Source: Colivivens sp963640465
Lineage (GTDB): Bacteria; Bacteroidota; Bacteroidia; Bacteroidales; Bacteroidaceae
DNA length: 40,514 bases
Reading direction: 5' to 3'
Assembly (NCBI GenBank): GCA_963640465.1
Contig: CAVHYP010000018.1
Coordinates: 1-40,514 of the forward strand
Shown here piece after piece: positions 26,609 to 35,249 of this stretch (position 1 is its first letter; each line of letters starts with the position of its first letter). A program made the position numbers and the translations under genes. A model generated the notes under the pieces. That model was given only the letters and a program-made list of their open reading frames with translations. It ran no database searches and was not told where the DNA came from.

Positions 26609-27211
26609 TCAAAGCATCTTGAGTGCCAACTTGATGACTTTCTCCACCGGTGCATCAGGCTCGTCCGTAAGGATGGCTTTGACCACCTTGCTTGTCGGAG
26701 CTGGAGGAAATCCAAGCATCTTAAGAGCCTCAACTGCTTCATCATGCACTTCCTTGTTGATTGATGTAACTGTATTGGCACCATTGCCACTTGACTGTGC
26801 TTCAATGCCAATCGAGTCAATCTTGTCTTTCAGTTCGAGGATTATCTTCTGCGCAGTCTTCTTTCCCAGACCTTTCACGGTTGACAGCAGGCGGTCGTTG
26901 CCGTCAGCAACAATGTTTGCCACTTCTGCAGGAGAGAACGAAGAGAGCACCATACGGGCTGTATTGCCACCAACGCCCGACACTGAAATCAGCAGCAGAA
27001 ACAAAGCGCGTTCCTGCTTTGAGGCAAAGCCGAACAGCACCCACGCATCTTCTCTTATTGCTTCATACACATAGAGTTTTGCTTCTTCCTTGTTCTGAAT
27101 GTCAGTATAGGTATTCAGCGAAATATTTACGGCGTAGCCAACTCCAGCACATTCTATGACTGCCGAAGCCGGTGTCAAATCTGTTACTTTCCCTTTTATA
27201 TAGTCAATCAT
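26609..27211 (-). CDS. ruvA: Holliday junction branch migration protein RuvA
   Basis: RuvA binds Holliday junctions and loads the RuvB motor. The start at 27211 gives MIDYIKGKVTDL, the normal beginning of the OB-fold; an in-frame start nine codons upstream is less likely. The 200 residues show the OB domain (1-65), two helix-hairpin-helix motifs (SVSGVGGN at 76-83 and VKGLGKKT at 112-119) and the RuvB-contacting domain III (about 155-200). It is followed by sprA after 27 bp, so the two are probably co-transcribed. The 5' leader is about 120 nt and begins with a hairpin. Confidence 0.96.
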   Translation of the reverse strand: MIDYIKGKVTDLTPASAVIECAGVGYAVNISLNTYTDIQNKEEAKLYVYEAIREDAWVLFGFASKQERALFLLLISVSGVGGNTARMVLSSFSPAEVANIVADGNDRLLSTVKGLGKKTAQKIILELKDKIDSIGIEAQSSGNGANTVTSINKEVHDEAVEALKMLGFPPAPTSKVVKAILTDEPDAPVEKVIKLALKML

Positions 27212-27311
27212 CTTACTATTCTGAATTAAAATTCCCAATCAAGCCCAGTGCATCAGCACACATAGAGAGCCATCATTAATACAATAACGCCCTTTTCGTT
27301 TGTTTATTGCA

Positions 27312-27341
27312 CACCTTATATATTAATAAGGTGCAAAGTTA
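27312..27341 (-). promoter_or_regulatory. ruvA-sprA -7 box with a hairpin at the transcript start
   Basis: On the minus strand TAACTTTG (27341-27334) is a -7 box. Directly downstream, CACCTTAT (27312-27319) and ATAAGGTG (27326-27333) form a perfect 8-bp stem with a 6-nt loop. The predicted mRNA would begin at or inside this hairpin. No clear -33 element is seen. The palindrome recurs at 29869-29889. Confidence 0.55.
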
Positions 27342-27949
27342 AGAATTTATCCCGAGAACATTCCATAAAATTCCATATTTATTTTGATTCATTGATTACA
27401 AGACTTAGGTTTAGAGCGCCAGGCAAATATGTTTGGGCAAATCCTAATTAGCGGATCTTGGTTTCGGATCTTGGCTTCCTCTCCAAAGAATCAGCAGTTC
27501 TTTTGTACAGCTCTTTTCAAGATATTCTTTCAAGCAGGTCTTTTGTACAGTTGACTACAGCATACAAAGTCTCACCTAAAAAAAATAATGAAAGAGACAT
27601 TCTCGCGAACGCCTCTTTCCGCCCCAATAAGCATAAACTGTTAAAGGTAAAAAGATAGTTTTTTCGAATGCAAAGATAGGACTTTTTCAAAATCAGCATA
27701 AGCATTTTAAATATGTTTGAAAACATGTGTTTCCGCACACAATCAAAAATACTGCATAATCAAGCCTTATTGTAGGGGTCTGCGCACCATTCTCGCTCGT
27801 ATTTTGCCCTTCAACCAAACCAAATTCACCTTCTTCATGATGAGAAAACAGCAGGTCAGAGCAAGTAAAGACAAGAGGATAATCAAAAGGAAAAGAAAAG
27901 GGATAAAGCAAGAAAAAAATGAAGACTGACAAAATCAAAAAGACATAAG
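27342..27949. other. gene-poor region with a 17-bp direct repeat
   Basis: No credible gene is visible. GCAGNTCTTTTGTACAG occurs at 27494-27510 and 27534-27550 (16 of 17 identical, exactly 40 bp apart). Short open frames here show no family features and differ in frame across the repeat. The stretch may be eroded coding DNA, which is unproven. Confidence 0.4.
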
Positions 27950-27984
27950 AAATGCCCCAATCATCAACAATGGAAGGGGCATTT
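27950..27984 (-). terminator. terminator downstream of ilvE
   Basis: AAATGCCCC (27950-27958) pairs with GGGGCATTT (27976-27984) around a 17-nt loop. It lies just beyond the 16-bp repeat array in the ilvE direction and is followed on that strand by TCTTATGTCTTTTT. Confidence 0.7.
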
Positions 27985-28007
27985 TATCGTGAGATTTATG
28001 AAGTCTT

Positions 28008-28151
28008 ACTCAATCATGAACTTGTTCAACCACAACCTTACTCAATCACAACCTTACTCAATCACAACCTTACTCAATCACAACCTTACTCAATCACAAC
28101 CTTACTCAATCACAACCTTACTCAATCACAACCTTACTCAATCACAACCTT
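28008..28151 (-). repeat. 16-bp tandem array derived from the ilvE 3' end
   Basis: Seven perfect copies of ACTCAATCACAACCTT fill 28040-28151. Two degenerate copies precede them at 28008-28023 (three mismatches) and 28024-28039 (three mismatches), giving nine units in 144 bp. On the minus strand the unit reads AAGGTTGTGATTGAGT. The first one encodes the last five residues of ilvE (KVVIE), and its junction with the next unit forms the TAA stop. The copies thus extend the gene's own end into the 3' UTR. Confidence 0.95.
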
Positions 28152-29147
28152 AGTCCAGTTGTGCACATCTGGTTCAGTGCCATACTGAATTCCTCTCAGC
28201 TTGTTGTAGAGGGCAGTGCAGACTGGTCCTGGCTTTCCATCCTTTGAAATGACGAAAGACTGCTTGGTGTCGAGGTCGTCAATTCTTTCGATTGGCGCAA
28301 TGACAGCTGCAGTGCCACAGGCTCCTGCCTCTTCAAAAGTTGCCAATTCCTCTTCAGGAATCTGACGGCGCTCCACCTTCAGCCCCATGTCTTCAGCCAG
28401 TTGCATAAGGCTCTTATTTGTGATTGAAGGCAGAATACTTGTTGATTTCGGAGTGATGTAGGTATTGTTCTTTATTCCGAAGAAATTGGCAGCACCACAC
28501 TCGTCCATATATTTCTTCTCCTTTGCATCGAGATAGAACTCGCAGCTGTAGCCAAGGTCGTGGGCAAGTTTGTTTGCCTTCAGACTGGCCGCATAGTTAC
28601 CGCCCACCTTATATATACCGGTTCCGAGCGGAGCAGAACGGTCGTATTCGCGGATGATGACGTAAGGGTTGGTTGAGAAACCGCCCTTGAAGTACGGACC
28701 AACTGGAGTAACGAAAATAAGGAAGAGATACTCGGTTGCAGGATGAACCCCCACCTGTGCGCTTGTACCAATCAGCAGAGGACGCACATAAAGTGAAGCA
28801 CCGCTTTCGTAAGGCGGAATGAAACGCTCGTTCAGGCGAACCACCTTCTCCACCATTGCCTCAAACTTCTCTGTAGGAAGTTCAGGCATAAGGATTCCGC
28901 GGCAAGTGGACTGCAGACGCGCCGCATTCTCGTCCATACGGAACACTCTCACTTTGCCGTCGGGACAACGGTAAGCCTTCAGTCCCTCAAACGCTTCCTG
29001 ACCATAGTGCAGGCATGTTGCTGCCATGTGGATAGGAATTGTTTCCTCACTACAAACTTCTATTTCTCCCCATTTGCCATCTCTGTAATAGCAACGTACA
29101 TTGTAATCTGTTTTGTTATAACCAAAACCTAAGTTTGACCAATCCAT
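28134..29147 (-). CDS. ilvE: branched-chain amino acid aminotransferase
   Basis: This fold-type IV PLP enzyme interconverts valine, leucine and isoleucine with their 2-oxo acids, using glutamate/2-oxoglutarate. The 337-residue protein carries YGQEAFEGLKAYR (48-60), SLYVRPLLIGT (118-128) and the PLP lysine Lys180 in GIYKVGGNYAAS. DECGAANFFGIK follows and TAAVIAPI lies near the C-terminus. The length and motifs match BCAT group II. The gene stands alone on the minus strand. Its last codons lie in the first unit of a nine-copy 16-bp tandem array. Confidence 0.96.
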   Translation of the reverse strand: MDWSNLGFGYNKTDYNVRCYYRDGKWGEIEVCSEETIPIHMAATCLHYGQEAFEGLKAYRCPDGKVRVFRMDENAARLQSTCRGILMPELPTEKFEAMVEKVVRLNERFIPPYESGASLYVRPLLIGTSAQVGVHPATEYLFLIFVTPVGPYFKGGFSTNPYVIIREYDRSAPLGTGIYKVGGNYAASLKANKLAHDLGYSCEFYLDAKEKKYMDECGAANFFGIKNNTYITPKSTSILPSITNKSLMQLAEDMGLKVERRQIPEEELATFEEAGACGTAAVIAPIERIDDLDTKQSFVISKDGKPGPVCTALYNKLRGIQYGTEPDVHNWTKVVIE

Positions 29148-29193
29148 AATGTATTGTTCGTTTTATGTTTATTAGAATCGTCTTTTTACGTTG

Positions 29194-29230
29194 CAAATAT
29201 AATGATTAATTTCTTTTCGTGTTATCACGA
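29194..29230 (-). promoter_or_regulatory. ilvE -7 box and upstream palindrome
   Basis: The minus strand reads TATATTTG (29201-29194), a TAnnTTTG match about 45 bp before the ATG at 29147. TCGTGTTATCACGA (29217-29230), a 5-bp inverted repeat around TTAT, lies near the -33 position in place of a clear TTG and could be an operator. Confidence 0.5.
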
Positions 29231-29429
29231 TGCTAGCTAAATATTCACTGCATTCGAAAGATTGCCATTCAAGAGGCCGATTTAGCAAAATAGAAAGAGC
29301 AATTACGCACGTTTTGTGCAGTAAATCGGGCGCTCGGAATCATCGTCGAAGACAGCAATAATTGTAGGACAAAAAACATCACCCGAACATCAAAATCCGT
29401 AGAGTCAGAACAGCCGTCCGCCACCGCAG

Positions 29430-29520
29430 TTTTTTTCTCTGACTGGAAAAAAATTTTTCTCTGACCAGGAAAAAATATTTTCCTGACCAGGAAACAAAAT
29501 TTCTCTGACCAGAGAGCAAA
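29430..29520. repeat. array of four palindromes with exact 22-bp period (CTCTGACCAGAG type)
   Basis: Four units centred on CTGAC begin at 29439, 29461, 29483 and 29505, exactly 22 bp apart. Most units are inverted repeats, such as TTTCCTGACCAGGAAA and CTCTGACCAGAG, separated by A/T-rich linkers. The sequence is unrelated to the array at 18718-18821, but the architecture is the same. A long open frame on the minus strand across this region is an artefact of the repeat. Confidence 0.85.
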
Positions 29521-30102
29521 ATTGGCAGTCCGGTCGAAAGATTGCTTTGTAGGATAAAATCGCTGTTGCAATGCAAGGATTGAAAGATTTGAACCTATCT
29601 TCAAGAGTTCAAACCAAGACTCAATCATCAGCTCAATTAAAAGGCAAATCAAATGACCAACCAAGAGGACAATCATCAGTCCAATCATCAGTCCAAACCT
29701 AATGTGGAGAAATTGTTCTCCTAAGCCAGCGACGGAACCACGCTGTCATGAGCACAGAGTGCGAATGAACTGGCTCGGGTGTTTTTTCGGTTTTTGTTTC
29801 CTACGCCGCAATGCCAGCAATTCCTTTGCGATATCTGCAAGTTCCCTTTACTGCAAGACACATCCTCTCCTTATATATAATAAGGTGCACCCATCTTCCA
29901 TCATCAACATTTTCATCTTCCACCCCCGAACATAAGAAATGTTTCATGAGTTTACGACATTGCCAACCCAAAAGAAAGCAAACAAGAAAAAGCAGTGACT
30001 TTGTTGCAATTCACGCCTCTATAAAATTGCAAGATTCACTACAAATCTTTGATTAAAACCACAAAAATGAATATTTATCGCAATTTTCTTGTTAAAATCG
30101 TG
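29521..30102. other. gene-poor region between ilvE and susC
   Basis: No credible gene is seen. At 29869-29889 a palindrome CCTTAT...ATAAGGTGCA repeats the hairpin found at the ruvA promoter (27314-27335) with one base deleted. AATCATCAGTCCA is repeated directly around 29672-29696. The remainder is unremarkable. Confidence 0.45.
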
Positions 30103-30131
30103 TTGCAATCTAAGCAATTTACTTATTTTTG
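30103..30131 (+). promoter_or_regulatory. promoter of the susC-susD operon
   Basis: TTG at 30103-30105 and TATTTTTG at 30124-30131 are 18 bp apart. The start codon is at 30297, so the leader is about 160 nt. Confidence 0.75.
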
Positions 30132-30231
30132 CAGCCGATAACAAGTAAGGGAACTCACTTTCGAAGGATTCCGGTCATGAAAGCTCCCTATCCTTTGAGC
30201 AGACGACGCAAACACATTGAGATAAAAACCA

Positions 30232-30248
30232 GTCTATTAGGAATAGAC
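30232..30248 (+). promoter_or_regulatory. hairpin in the susC leader
   Basis: GTCTATT (30232-30238) and AATAGAC (30242-30248) form a perfect 7-bp stem with an AGG loop, 48 bp before the susC ATG. It could affect translation or mRNA stability. No U-run follows, so it is not a terminator. Confidence 0.4.
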
Positions 30249-30296
30249 AAAACATAGAGAGTAGATCATTCATTTATTAACACAAAACAAAATTGT

Positions 30297-33200
30297 ATGG
30301 CAAAGAAACTACTATTTTTGCTTGCAGCTTGCTTCATAGCAGCAAACGCAGCATTTGCCCAAACCTCCGTTTCAGGTAGGGTACTCGATGCTACAGACGG
30401 TTCTCCTATCATCGGCGCCTCAGTCATTGTAGACAGGAGCAACCCAATGAAGGGCGCGTCTACCGACGTAGATGGAAATTTCTCAATTTCCGACATTCCA
30501 TCCAATCTCACAACAATCACAGTCTCATACGTGGGTATGAAGACAAAACAGGTTGCCATCGGCAAGGGAGGCATATTCACTATCCGCCTCGAGTCCGACG
30601 CTGAAGTCCTCGACGACATCGTGGTAACCGCACTCGGCATAAGCCGCGAAAAGAAATCACTCGGATATGCGCAGCAGGAAATCGGTGCTGAAGAGTTGGC
30701 TGCAGCTGCCCCAGTAAGCCTCACAAGCGCTTTGGCCGGAAAGGCAGCAGGTACCCAAATCACCACAATGGGTGGTGCAGTGGGCGCCAGCGCTGTCATC
30801 TCCATCCGTGGTAACTCTTCACTTGCACGAGACCAGCAGCCTCTTATCGTTGTCGACGGAGTGCCAATCAACAACAGCTCCACCAACACTGGTGACGGAG
30901 CCTACAAGCTCATCGACTTCGGTTCAGGTTTGAACGACATCAACGTGGAAGACATCGAGTCAGTCGATGTCCTCAAAGGTGGTGCAGCAGCCCTCTACGG
31001 TATGCGTGCAGCCAACGGTGTCATCCTCATCACCACAAAGAAAGGTAGCAAGAAACACGGAACACAGGTAAGCTACGACGGAAGCATCACATTCGACCAG
31101 GTAGCCAACATTCCTAAGCTCCAGAACAAATACGGACAAGGCTACTACGGCGACGAGTACTTCTACAGTCTCTACGGCGAAGGCATGACCTATGCAGAAT
31201 ATGCTCAGAGTGGAGTCGGCGGTTTCAAATATGTTGACGGAGCTGGCAACGGACTCTGGGACGGTATGGACGAATCATGGGGACCACGCCTCGACCAGGG
31301 CATCAACCTCGTGCAGTTCGACAGCAACGGCGAAGCAACTCCATGGGTTTCACGCAAGAACAACGTGAAGGACTTCTTCCAAACTGGTATCACCCAGAAC
31401 CACATGGTTTCAATCGCAACACACTCTGACAACGTCAACCTGCGTGCATCCCTCTCTTACCGCGGACAAAGAGGTACAGTGCCAAACACTGACCAGAAAC
31501 GCTACGGAGGCCTTATCAATGCCGACGTAAAACTCAACAAGCAAGTTTGGATGGACGTAAGTGCCAACTACACATTCACCAAGAGCGACAATATCCCTGC
31601 ACAGGGTTACGGATCAAACAACCCGATGCTCGGCCTTCTCGAATGGACTGGACGTCAGGTCAACATGAAGTCACTCAAGAACAACTGGGATCAGAAAGAC
31701 GAACTGGGCAACTACACCATGTACAACTGGAACCAGAGCTTCCACGTAAACCCATACTTCAACGTCAACATGAATACAAACTCCTTCCGTCGCAACCGCT
31801 TCTACGGAAAAGGTTCTATGTTCTATCAGCCATTCGAATGGTTGAAGTTCGAAGGAAGACTTGGAGTCGACACCTACAACTCAAAGAGCTTGCAGCGTGT
31901 CTACTACGATTCAGACTATCCCAACGGTTACTTCGACCAGCAAATCACTGAGAACACAGAGTTCAATGCCGACTTCATCGCAACAGCCAACAAGACCTTC
32001 AACCGTCTGAGCGTTCTCGGCATGCTTGGTGCCAACTATCGCGACAACTCATATTCATGGGACGAAGTGGAAGCCGACGGACTGACAGTGCCTGGCGTTT
32101 ACACTATTGCCAATGCAACTTCACCAGTACCCAACACCGACCACAGCCACACACGCTCGAACTCGATCTACGGCAGCGTTTCACTCGGATGGGACAACTA
32201 CCTGTATGCCGACATCACAGCGCGCAACGACTGGTCATCAACACTCGACGACAGCTTCTTCTATCCATCAGTAAGCCTCAGCTTCCTGCCGCTCACAGCA
32301 TTCAATGCAAGCAGCGACGTACTGAACTTCCTCAAGATTCGTGGAGGCTATGCCGAAGTAGGTAGCGCAACAAGCGCATACAGAAACTCAGCTTACTACT
32401 ACGCTTCAACTGCTTCATTCAACGGAACAACCCTCATGTACAAGCAGAAGACAGCGCCCAACTACAACCTCAAGCCAGAGCGTGCACGCACTTGGGAAGC
32501 AGGTATCGAACTGGGAATGTTCAACAACAGACTCCACCTTGACCTCGCTTACTACTCAAAGTCAACTAAAGACCAGATTCTCTACGTGACCACTCCTCAG
32601 TCTTCAGGTATCACATCAAAGCTGATCAACGCAGGAGAGCTCACAAATAAGGGTATTGAAATTCAGTTGTCAGGCGACATCATCAAGACCAAGGACTTCA
32701 CCTGGAGCTCTACATTCAACTTCTCAAAAGACAAATCTAAGGTCAAGAGACTCGCCGACGGACTCGACTACTACAACATGGGATGGACATGGGGTATCTC
32801 AACCATCGCCAAGGCAGGTAGCTCATGGGGCGATCTGATGGGTTCAGCTTACCAGCGCACCGACGACGGTTCAATCATCCTCGACGCAACAGGCATGCCA
32901 ACAACAATTTCAAGCCAAATCATCGGCAACATCACTCCGAAGGCACTCCTTTCATGGCGTCATGACTTCAAATACAAAGACTGGAGCGCAGGCTTCATGC
33001 TTGATATGCGAATTGGCGGTGACATCTGGTCACAGACAATGTCACACACTTACGCTGCAGGTACAGCCAAAGTGACAGCCGACAACGGCATCCGCGAAAG
33101 AGCACTCGTTCCAGGAGTCGACATGATGAAGAACTATCACTATGTACTCGACAATGGCGACGGAACTTACACCGACTACGCAACAGCAGTAGCCAACGGA

Positions 33201-33533
33201 CAGGCATCAACAGTCAGTGCACAAGACTGGTTTGAATGGATGAGCACAGCCAATGAGACTTACGTATTCGACGGTTCATTCCTCAAGTGGCGCGAGTTCT
33301 ATCTCACTTACACATTCCCTAAGGAAATGCTCAAGAAGACAAAGTACATCAGTGGCGCAAGCATCTCATTCGTAGCCAACAACATTGCACTTCTTTGGGT
33401 TGACAGTTCAAATACTCTGCGCATCGACCCAGAGTCAGGAGGTGTCACAACTACAAGCTACGGTATCGGTCTTGAGCAGTCTTCAGTTCCAAGCAGCCGC
33501 AGCCTCGGTTTCAAGGTTAACCTGACATTCTAA
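30297..33533 (+). CDS. susC: SusC-type TonB-dependent outer-membrane transporter
   Basis: SusC-family proteins import oligosaccharides or peptides across the outer membrane with energy from TonB, capped by a SusD lipoprotein. The 1078-residue protein has a signal peptide (about 1-21, ending AFAQ). A carboxypeptidase-regulatory-like domain follows (about 23-105, VSGRVLDATDGSPIIGAS), then a plug domain with the SusC signatures IRGNSSL, PLIVVDGVP and VDVLKGGAAALYG (about 170-235), then a 22-strand barrel. It pairs with susD 50 bp downstream. No glycoside hydrolase, sensor or sigma/anti-sigma gene flanks the pair, so the substrate cannot be read from context. Confidence 0.95.
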   Translation: MAKKLLFLLAACFIAANAAFAQTSVSGRVLDATDGSPIIGASVIVDRSNPMKGASTDVDGNFSISDIPSNLTTITVSYVGMKTKQVAIGKGGIFTIRLESDAEVLDDIVVTALGISREKKSLGYAQQEIGAEELAAAAPVSLTSALAGKAAGTQITTMGGAVGASAVISIRGNSSLARDQQPLIVVDGVPINNSSTNTGDGAYKLIDFGSGLNDINVEDIESVDVLKGGAAALYGMRAANGVILITTKKGSKKHGTQVSYDGSITFDQVANIPKLQNKYGQGYYGDEYFYSLYGEGMTYAEYAQSGVGGFKYVDGAGNGLWDGMDESWGPRLDQGINLVQFDSNGEATPWVSRKNNVKDFFQTGITQNHMVSIATHSDNVNLRASLSYRGQRGTVPNTDQKRYGGLINADVKLNKQVWMDVSANYTFTKSDNIPAQGYGSNNPMLGLLEWTGRQVNMKSLKNNWDQKDELGNYTMYNWNQSFHVNPYFNVNMNTNSFRRNRFYGKGSMFYQPFEWLKFEGRLGVDTYNSKSLQRVYYDSDYPNGYFDQQITENTEFNADFIATANKTFNRLSVLGMLGANYRDNSYSWDEVEADGLTVPGVYTIANATSPVPNTDHSHTRSNSIYGSVSLGWDNYLYADITARNDWSSTLDDSFFYPSVSLSFLPLTAFNASSDVLNFLKIRGGYAEVGSATSAYRNSAYYYASTASFNGTTLMYKQKTAPNYNLKPERARTWEAGIELGMFNNRLHLDLAYYSKSTKDQILYVTTPQSSGITSKLINAGELTNKGIEIQLSGDIIKTKDFTWSSTFNFSKDKSKVKRLADGLDYYNMGWTWGISTIAKAGSSWGDLMGSAYQRTDDGSIILDATGMPTTISSQIIGNITPKALLSWRHDFKYKDWSAGFMLDMRIGGDIWSQTMSHTYAAGTAKVTADNGIRERALVPGVDMMKNYHYVLDNGDGTYTDYATAVANGQASTVSAQDWFEWMSTANETYVFDGSFLKWREFYLTYTFPKEMLKKTKYISGASISFVANNIALLWVDSSNTLRIDPESGGVTTTSYGIGLEQSSVPSSRSLGFKVNLTF

Positions 33534-33583
33534 CAAAGAAATGCAAAGCGAGTTTATTTACAAATCAAAAAACAAATAGAACA

Positions 33584-35137
33584 ATGAAGATTAAATCATA
33601 TATATCTGCTGTTGCCGTTGCAGCACTTGCGCTTGGATTCAACAGCTGTACAAAAGATTTTGACGAAATCAACACCGACCCGGACGCATACTCCACTGCC
33701 CCTGTCACGAACGTACTGGCTTACAGCCTCTACAGCATAGCCAACGAATGGGGAAACGAGAAGAGCCGTCTTGCAGACTGGTCGGGCTACATGGTTGCTT
33801 CATACGAGAACGAAACATTCTCCTACCGTCCTTCATACAATGAGTTCGGAAACAAATGGTATGTGACCTACACCATCATCCCACAGCTCCAGGACATCAT
33901 CGACCGCACAGACCCTGAGGAAAACAAAAACATGCAGAACGTGGCAAAACTCCTGCAGCAGTACTTGTACTTCCTCACCGTAGACTGCTTCGGTGACATT
34001 CCATACACTGAAGCATGCCAGGGCATAAGCAACAACAACATCAAGCCAGTCTACGACAAAGACTCCGACGTCTACGACAGCATCGCCACAAACCTCAAGA
34101 CCATCGCCGACTCATGGGCAGAAGGACTTGGAAGCGACGATCTCGGAGCAGGCGACCTCATCTACGGCAGCAACATCGAGAACTGGCAACGTTTCTGCAA
34201 CTCACTCCGTCTGCGTCTTGCAATGCGAGTTTCAAACATGTCAAGCAAACTCGAAGCAAGTAAGGCTACATTTAAGGAAATCCTGTCAAGCCCCGACAAA
34301 TATCCGTTCATCGAGGAAAGTTCACAGAACAACTACTTCTACTGGGAAGGAACCTCATCTTATCGTGAGCCTTGGTACGACAACTACCTCGAGCGTCCCG
34401 TCGACTACTACATGCCACAGATTCTTGTCGACCGTCTGAAGTCACAGGCAGACCCACGTTTGTCAGTCATCTGCCGTCCGGCAGCCAACACAGGCGAGTA
34501 TCGCGGAGTGCTTCACGGAGCAAACGCACAGTACAATGGTGAACCAAAAGACAACTACTCACTTCCAGGTTCGCTCTACATGTCAATCAACGAGACAGAG
34601 AACGCAGCAAACCCAGGATTCTCTCCATACTTCCGTGCAGCCGAGTCTTGGTTCCTCATTGCAGAGGCAGCCATCAAGGGATGGAACACAGGTTCTTACT
34701 CAGCTCAGACTGCATACGAGAACGCAGTGAAATGCTCAATGACCGACAACGGAGTAAGCGATGCAGATGCAAGCACATATCTTGCAGGCAACGGAGCATA
34801 CGCGGGAACACTCGAACAGATTTACCTCGAAGAATGGGTTGCACTCTACAAGCAGGGACAAGAAGCATGGTGCCTGTACCGCCGCACAGGTTACCCGACA
34901 CAGATGTTCGACGAAGTAACCTACTCTGACGGAATCACAGCTCCTCAGTATCCAGGAGAGCACTGCGCATGGGGCTACGGAGCAAACGCACGCCACAACG
35001 ACCTGCCATTCCGCTTCCCTTACCCAGACAACGAGTTGCTTTACAACTACGACAACGTAACTGCAGCATCAGAAGGTATCACCGACTACACCTACGGCAA
35101 GCGCCTCTGCTGGGCACTCGAAAACGGTCGCAAGTAA
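33584..35137 (+). CDS. susD: SusD-like surface lipoprotein (SusD-like_2 type)
   Basis: SusD lipoproteins form the lid over the SusC barrel and bind the ligand. The 517-residue protein has a lipoprotein signal with acceptor Cys22 (ALGFNSC). FDEINTDPDAY follows, resembling the start of the SusD-like_2 family rather than the starch-type SusD. The tetratricopeptide-like core includes YLYFLTVDCFGDIPYTEA (about 128-145) and WFLIAEAAIKGWN (about 351-363). The C-terminal aromatic-rich part is typical. It follows susC and ends in a tandem repeat and terminator. The substrate is unknown; several SusD-like_2 pairs occur without sugar enzymes. Confidence 0.92.
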   Translation: MKIKSYISAVAVAALALGFNSCTKDFDEINTDPDAYSTAPVTNVLAYSLYSIANEWGNEKSRLADWSGYMVASYENETFSYRPSYNEFGNKWYVTYTIIPQLQDIIDRTDPEENKNMQNVAKLLQQYLYFLTVDCFGDIPYTEACQGISNNNIKPVYDKDSDVYDSIATNLKTIADSWAEGLGSDDLGAGDLIYGSNIENWQRFCNSLRLRLAMRVSNMSSKLEASKATFKEILSSPDKYPFIEESSQNNYFYWEGTSSYREPWYDNYLERPVDYYMPQILVDRLKSQADPRLSVICRPAANTGEYRGVLHGANAQYNGEPKDNYSLPGSLYMSINETENAANPGFSPYFRAAESWFLIAEAAIKGWNTGSYSAQTAYENAVKCSMTDNGVSDADASTYLAGNGAYAGTLEQIYLEEWVALYKQGQEAWCLYRRTGYPTQMFDEVTYSDGITAPQYPGEHCAWGYGANARHNDLPFRFPYPDNELLYNYDNVTAASEGITDYTYGKRLCWALENGRK

Positions 35138-35165
35138 TAATTGCCAGACACTAATCGCCAGACAC
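35138..35165 (+). repeat. 14-bp tandem duplication after the susD stop
   Basis: TAATTGCCAGACAC (35138-35151) is followed immediately by TAATCGCCAGACAC (35152-35165), one mismatch. The first copy starts at the base after the susD stop codon. Confidence 0.8.
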
Positions 35166-35217
35166 AAGATGTTTGACATTAATCATCCGACAATAATTGT
35201 CTTTCATAATTTTTTGG

Positions 35218-35249
35218 TCCACATGCCAACCCGGCATGTGGATTTTTTT
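35218..35249 (+). terminator. terminator after susD
   Basis: TCCACATGCC (35218-35227) pairs perfectly with GGCATGTGGA (35233-35242) around AACCC, followed by seven T. A strong intrinsic terminator closing the susC-susD unit. Confidence 0.92.

Noticed and set aside
27952..28188. 78-codon plus-strand frame with QPYSITTLLNHN repeats
   Set aside because: It is the 16-bp array read in rotating frames opposite the end of ilvE.
29269..29688. 139-codon minus-strand frame between ilvE and susC
   Set aside because: Its central part is a translation of the 22-bp palindrome array and the rest lacks any family signature.
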